Below are positions 13,920 to 17,166 of a DNA stretch of 17,166 nucleotides, one piece after another (position 1 is the stretch's first letter; each line of letters starts with the position of its first letter). The notes under the pieces are model-generated. The model made no database searches, had not been told where the DNA came from, and worked only from the letters and a program-made list of their open reading frames with translations. Origin of the DNA: Prevotella sp. UBA4376 (lineage in GTDB: Bacteria; Bacteroidota; Bacteroidia; Bacteroidales; Bacteroidaceae). The position numbers and the translations under genes were made by a program. The stretch covers positions 1 through 17,166 of the forward strand of contig DGRY01000048.1 of assembly GCA_002391185.1 (NCBI GenBank), written 5' to 3'.

Positions 13920-14305
13920 TACGCAAAGCGCCGCAGCCGCAGGCGCAGGCGCTTCGCTAAATGATAAATGAGAAATGATAAATGATAAATACTGCGCACT
14001 TCGTGCTAAATGATAAATGAGAAATGAGGAATGATAAAGAAGCGCAATGCGCTTAAAAAATATCAAGAATTTGAGAATTAGAGAATTTTAGGCTTGCGCC
14101 CTGGTATTTCTCCAAATTCTTCTGAATTCAAAGAAAACAGATTAAGAACTCAAGGGCGTTAGCCTAAAATTCTCTAATTCTCTAATTATTCGAGTTAAAA
14201 CTCTCATCAACTCGTCTTGATAAAAAAGAACTCAAGGGCGCAAGCCTAAAAACGTTCAATGTAAACGGAGTTAATGTTAAGGTTAGACTCATAAACTAAA
14301 GATAT
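13920..14305. other. Intergenic region with hairpins, AT tandems and leader copy A
   Basis: No gene. The first part has an imperfect GC-rich stem right after the stop (GCAAAGCGCC, 13923-13932, with GGCGCTTCGC, 13948-13957), then AAATGATAAATGA-type tandem DNA with a GCAC-TTC-GTGC hairpin (13996-14006). The rest is the duplicated leader described separately. Confidence 0.7.
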
Positions 14306-14313
14306 ATGAAAAG
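14006..14313 (+). repeat. Duplicated leader, copy A, with long inverted repeat
   Basis: Nearly identical to 15360-15647 through the ATG of the following gene. It contains AGCGC-AAT-GCGCT (14041-14053), a left arm (14061-14102), a 50-base spacer, a right arm (14153-14187, completed at 14216-14222 after a 28-base insert), and a second right-arm copy AGGGCGCAAGCCTAAAA (14235-14251). The insert (14188-14215) contains CGAGTT/AACTCG. The left arm can pair with either right arm, so two exclusive structures are possible ahead of the start codon at 14306. Confidence 0.8.
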
Positions 14314-15343
14314 ATATTTTATACTTTTTTTAGGCATATTGATGGTGGCAGCTTGCTCTGATGATGTTGTTACATCAGAGAAAGAGTCGGTTAAGGGCAT
14401 TCTGAAACTCACTCTTGAGGCTGGTCATGATATCACAGCACGTAGTATAAACACTGCTGCCGATGATAGCATCTATGACTGTACCATCCTGACATTCAAT
14501 TCCAGTGGGAAAATCTCAGGAAAAGGTTATCAGGCTGTAGAAAAGGGCGTTCTGAAATTTGATATGCAGATTGGTTTGTCAACAAATAGAGGAGAGACAT
14601 GCACGGTGTATGCTATTGCCAACACCAATAATCCTACTCTCTTTGATGGTATTCAAACAGAGACAGAATTTAAAGATATTATTGTTTCTTTCTCTGCCCC
14701 CGAGAACTATTCTGCTGGCAATATTTCTATTGGTAGTGTCGCTGTTTCTAACAACGGGCAGCTCATGGTGAGTGATGGTGTTGCTGTGCAGGTTACTGAT
14801 GGTATTGTGCCTTTCCGACTTGAACTCTATAGACAGTGTGCTAAGGTAAACTTCACTATTAATGCACCTCTTGCTGATGCCATAAATGGTTTCCGTCTAA
14901 AAGGCTATCGTTTGTGTAATGTGCCGTTGTCGGGATTTCTACATGACATATATAAGAATGAAAGTATTAATAATGCTTATGACGTACCTAATGGTACATA
15001 CTCTAATTTCCCTGCAGTAAATATCACAGGTGATTCTACAATTGTTCATTTCACATACTATATGAATGAGAACCACATGGGTAAGGTGACGGTGAAGCCT
15101 GCATCGTCATCGGCAGAGCGCACTGCAGTTCACGCTCCTGCTAACGCCACTTACCTTGAGGTTTATGTAGCTGATATGGCTGGTAAGCAGGGCACATATC
15201 GATATTACTTAGGTAATCTCATTACCGATATCAATGCATCGGAGTTCAACTACTACAATATTCTCAGAGGTTACGACTATTATGTCACTATCAACCTCAA
15301 TGATATTGATGAAAATGATGGCAGGTTTGAGTGGGAAGATTAG
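14306..15343 (+). CDS. Fimbrial minor-subunit lipoprotein (DUF4906-like)
   Basis: A 345-residue lipoprotein: short signal MKRYFILFLGILMVAA-Cys17, acidic linker, strand GILKLTLEAG and candidate cleavage site TAR46SI. Then IYDCTILTFNSSGKI, CTVYAIANTNN, RLELYRQCAKVNFTI, a CNVPLSGF stretch and the end GTYRYYLGNLITDINASEF, NILRGYDYYVTINL. The order of strands resembles minor or tip subunits of Bacteroidales pili and the DUF4906 family; this assignment is from memory of the pattern and is moderate. It shares architecture with the next gene (CTVYAIAN, RYYLG or RVYLG, RxYxYYVT). The protein stops soon after that strand, with no PW donor strand, which suits an end-of-pilus protein. It has its own long leader. 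Confidence 0.72.
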   Translation: MKRYFILFLGILMVAACSDDVVTSEKESVKGILKLTLEAGHDITARSINTAADDSIYDCTILTFNSSGKISGKGYQAVEKGVLKFDMQIGLSTNRGETCTVYAIANTNNPTLFDGIQTETEFKDIIVSFSAPENYSAGNISIGSVAVSNNGQLMVSDGVAVQVTDGIVPFRLELYRQCAKVNFTINAPLADAINGFRLKGYRLCNVPLSGFLHDIYKNESINNAYDVPNGTYSNFPAVNITGDSTIVHFTYYMNENHMGKVTVKPASSSAERTAVHAPANATYLEVYVADMAGKQGTYRYYLGNLITDINASEFNYYNILRGYDYYVTINLNDIDENDGRFEWED

Positions 15344-15344
15344 C

Positions 15345-15361
15345 GCAATGCATAGCATTGC
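15345..15361. repeat. Perfect 7-bp hairpin 1 base after the stop codon
   Basis: GCAATGC-ATA-GCATTGC, identical to 16774-16790. It is followed by TAAATGATAAATGAGAAATG. The position suggests a 3-prime-end structure, although there is no T-run. Confidence 0.7.
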
Positions 15362-15647
15362 TAAATGATAAATGAGAAATGATAAAGAAGCGCAAAGCGC
15401 TTAAAAAATATCAAGAATTAGAGAATTAGAGAATTTTAGGCTTGCGCCCTCGTATTTCTCCAAATTCTTCTGAATTCAAAGAAAACAGATTAAGAACTCA
15501 AGGGCGTTAGCCTAAAATTCTCTAATTCTCTAATTCTTGATAAAAAAGAACTCAAGGGCGCAAGCCTAAAAACGTTCAACGTAAACGGAGTTAAGGTTAA
15601 TGTTAAGAGTTAAGGTTAGACTCATAAACTAAAGATATATGAAAAAG
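15360..15647 (+). repeat. Duplicated leader, copy B, with 42-bp inverted repeat
   Basis: The left arm (15409-15450) and right arm (15501-15542) pair over 42 bases with two mismatches, around a 50-base spacer. A second right-arm segment (15555-15571) is perfectly complementary to 15434-15450. Apart from a 28-base insert in copy A and small differences near the 3-prime end, the two leaders are nearly the same, including the last bases TCATAAACTAAAGATATATG at the start codon. An AGCGC-AAA-GCGCT hairpin precedes it (15389-15401; AAT loop in copy A). Confidence 0.85.
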
Positions 15648-16721
15648 AAATATATAATTCTGGCAATGATGTCGTTATTTCTCTTTGTTGCTTGCAGCAA
15701 CGAGGAAGAGCAGCAGACCAATAACCAAACAGGTGTTATTGCTCTTAAGGCTGAGGTTGTTCCTATGAACACCTTGCAAGAAGGCGAGCGCATCGACACA
15801 CGCTCACGTGTTATCTCTGCCGAATTCGAGAACACTATCAATAATATTCATATTGTGGTGTTTGGTTCCGACGGCAAGAAGATAAAGCACTTCTATTCGC
15901 CAATGTATGTAGATAATCCATATACTACCTTGCTCAACATTGGTTCTTCTCATGCCGGTGAAACTGTAACGATATATGCTATTGCCAATGTTGGTGATGC
16001 TGATATGTTTGAGAATCTGGAGAATGTTACTGATTACACACAGACAGCTTTCGAGGGACTAAACCTCAGAGTAAGTGCTACAGATGGTGTGCAGAGTATT
16101 GGTCAGGGTACGCAGTTACTTTATTCACAGGCTGGTACTAACCTTACCACAATAAACAATGCCGAGGCTCCGGTAATGGTCACAAAACTTGAGAATGTAA
16201 CTGTAGCCAACAATGGTCTAACACGTGCCACATTGAGTTTCACACGACAGAATACCAAGATCACGCTTAATCTCATCCCTCAGAAGATGAAAATAGTAAA
16301 ATATAGGGTATGTAGCATTCCAAAGATTTCGTATATGTTCAATAAAGGCATAAACGTTTCAGGTGTTGAATATGGCGATATCCCTTATGTGGAGGTTCCT
16401 GCTGCCGATCAGAGCAAACAGATAAAGCAGGCGTTCTATGTATATGAAAACTATAACGAGAATATTGTTGGAGCAACAAAACAAACCGACAGATGTGAGG
16501 CCAATATTCCTAATGGCGCTCATCCAACATACGTTGAAATAGTTGGCATACCTGACGGGTTTACCGATCAATACCTCTATCGTGTTTACTTAGGTGGCGT
16601 TTCTTCACAGAACGAAATACAGTATCACAAGATAACTCTCCTTCGCAACTATGAATACTATGTCACAGTAAAACTCGCTGGTGATGGCACAGGTGATCCG
16701 AGGGTGAGTAAGGTGGAGTAA
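15639..16721 (+). CDS. Fimbrial minor-subunit lipoprotein (DUF4906-like), paralogue
   Basis: A 360-residue lipoprotein: MKKKYIILAMMSLFLFVA-Cys19, linker EEEQQTNNQ, strand VIALKAEVVP and candidate cleavage site DTR55SR. Motifs in order: INNIHIVVFGSDGKKI, VTIYAIANVGD, LSFTRQNTKITLNLIP, VCSIPKISYM, PTYVEIVGIPDGF, YLYRVYLGG, ITLLRNYEYYVTVKL. The pattern parallels the preceding gene, but the sequences differ widely while their leaders do not. The end (GDGTGDPRVSKVE) lacks a donor strand. Anchor, tip-associated or alternative-tip roles are all possible. A G/C hairpin follows the stop codon directly. Confidence 0.74.
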   Translation: MKKKYIILAMMSLFLFVACSNEEEQQTNNQTGVIALKAEVVPMNTLQEGERIDTRSRVISAEFENTINNIHIVVFGSDGKKIKHFYSPMYVDNPYTTLLNIGSSHAGETVTIYAIANVGDADMFENLENVTDYTQTAFEGLNLRVSATDGVQSIGQGTQLLYSQAGTNLTTINNAEAPVMVTKLENVTVANNGLTRATLSFTRQNTKITLNLIPQKMKIVKYRVCSIPKISYMFNKGINVSGVEYGDIPYVEVPAADQSKQIKQAFYVYENYNENIVGATKQTDRCEANIPNGAHPTYVEIVGIPDGFTDQYLYRVYLGGVSSQNEIQYHKITLLRNYEYYVTVKLAGDGTGDPRVSKVE

Positions 16722-16757
16722 ACCTCCCCCGCCCCCTCCGAAGGAGGGGAGTGCCTA
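16722..16757. repeat. Pyrimidine/purine repeat, copy R6
   Basis: It starts right after the stop at 16721 and contains the stem CCCCTCC (16733-16739), loop GAA, GGAGGGG (16743-16749). A strong 3-prime-end hairpin, but with no T-run. Confidence 0.75.
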
Positions 16758-16773
16758 ACGGACAGAGAATAGC

Positions 16774-16790
16774 GCAATGCATAGCATTGC
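16774..16790. repeat. Perfect 7-bp hairpin, same as 15345
   Basis: GCAATGC-ATA-GCATTGC, followed by the low-complexity ATTGAACATTGAATATTGAA tandem. Confidence 0.7.
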
Positions 16791-16889
16791 TATTGAACAT
16801 TGAATATTGAACATTGAATAATAGCGCACACCAAGGGCGTGCTAAATGATAAATGAGAAATGATAAACTTAAAAAAAACAAAGAAAACC

Positions 16890-17013
16890 CTCAAAGCATT
16901 ATGATGCCTTTGGCATCTATGCAAGAAAAAAGCCTTCGTGCTTATGAAAACTAGTTTTCAAAGCCCTTGTCGTTTTCTCTGCACTATCGCAAGCGATAGT
17001 AACATGCTTTGAG
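16890..17013 (+). repeat. Structured dispersed repeat, copy 3
   Basis: Terminal inverted repeats CTCAAAGCAT (16890-16899) and ATGCTTTGAG (17004-17013), with the same three internal hairpins as at 10205. The middle one is TGAAAAC-TA-GTTTTCA (16945-16960). Similarity to copy 2 continues into the left flank (AAAACAAAGAAAACC) but stops soon after the right end. Confidence 0.8.
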
Positions 17014-17021
17014 AAAAACCA

Positions 17022-17131
17022 GAGCCTCTCCCGCCCCCTCCAAAAGGAAGGGAGAACAATCTGCTTGAAATTCCTTGCTGACCTGTTAGTTGGTTAGCCC
17101 TTCCCTTTTGGGGAGGGATGGGAGAGGCTCC
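17022..17131. repeat. Facing pair of pyrimidine/purine repeats, R7 and R8
   Basis: GAGCCTCTCCCGCCCCCTCC (from 17022) and the inverted GGGGAGGGATGGGAGAGGCT (from 17110) form an inverted repeat with about 45 bases between. R8 with its TTAGTTGGTTAG flank matches 3053-3091. The R7 right flank (CTGCTTG and TTCCTTGCT) resembles the flank of R1 at 1564. Confidence 0.8.
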
Positions 17132-17166
17132 CATGTTTTTATCTAAAAAGGTTTGAGCCGTTAGGC

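Larger units (their letters stand above)
16722..17166. other. Repeat-filled region at the window end
   Basis: No gene. In order: a pyrimidine/purine repeat (16722-16757), the hairpin GCAATGC-ATA-GCATTGC (16774-16790), an ATTGAACATTGAATATTGAA tandem (16792-16820), a GCGCAC...GTGCT palindrome (16824-16842), AAATGATAAATGAGAAATG, the structured 123-bp repeat (16890-17013) and two facing pyrimidine/purine repeats (17022-17055 and 17094-17131). Confidence 0.7.

Noticed and set aside
14103..14152. Invertible promoter between the inverted-repeat arms
   Set aside because: Neither orientation of the 50-base spacer contains a proper TAnnTTTG box, both leader copies have the same orientation, and no invertase gene is in the window. 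Kept only as a testable alternative.
1..17166. tRNA, rRNA, site-specific recombinase or complete insertion sequence
   Set aside because: None was recognised on either strand. The Rpn-type gene is the only mobility-related gene.

Overview
The window looks like chromosomal DNA of a Bacteroidales bacterium, most likely Prevotellaceae. Four things point that way: a TAnnTTTG-type minus-7 promoter element, lipoprotein signal peptides ending in SSC or similar, weak Shine-Dalgarno sequences, and the gene families present (fimbrillins, DUF4248, an Rpn-type PD-(D/E)XK protein). No rRNA, tRNA or CRISPR array is visible.

Layout. Positions 1-2243 are accessory DNA. They hold an inverted copy of a structured repeat, an Rpn/PDDEXK_2-family nuclease-transposase gene (399-1253) lying between two nearly identical inverted repeats (260-316 and 1806-1851), a helically phased 11-bp repeat array just downstream of that gene (1296-1413), and a lone minus-strand DUF4248 gene (2022-2243). 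Positions 2244-3126 are AT-rich and without a gene.

From 3127 to 16721 every gene is on the plus strand, and all but one encode predicted surface lipoproteins of the fimbrillin (FimA/Mfa-like) superfamily. Block 1 (3127-8792) is a tightly spaced operon of five Mfa-like fimbrillin lipoproteins with a 53-codon peptide gene (5590-5751) between the second and third. Block 2 (8932-13919) holds three FimA/Mfa1-type pilins. The first looks like a major shaft subunit. The third carries a C-terminal lectin-like domain and looks like a tip adhesin. Block 3 (14306-16721) holds two related minor-subunit lipoproteins behind nearly identical leaders. Together these could supply shaft, minor, tip and anchor parts of one or more type V (Bacteroidales) pili: lipoproteins exported by Lol, cleaved after a conserved Arg, and polymerised by strand exchange.

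The intergenic DNA is unusually rich in repeats. It contains a pyrimidine/purine palindrome family (at least eight copies), a 123-bp multi-hairpin element (three copies), many short GC-rich hairpins with exactly three loop bases (several starting 1-2 bases after a stop codon), low-complexity AT tandems, and a duplicated leader of about 290 bp containing a 42-bp inverted repeat. The less expected items are the inverted-repeat-bounded Rpn unit with its 11-bp phased dyad array, the small peptide with a double-glycine-like motif, the hairpin inside the lipobox codons of the gene at 5779, and the duplicated three-arm leaders.
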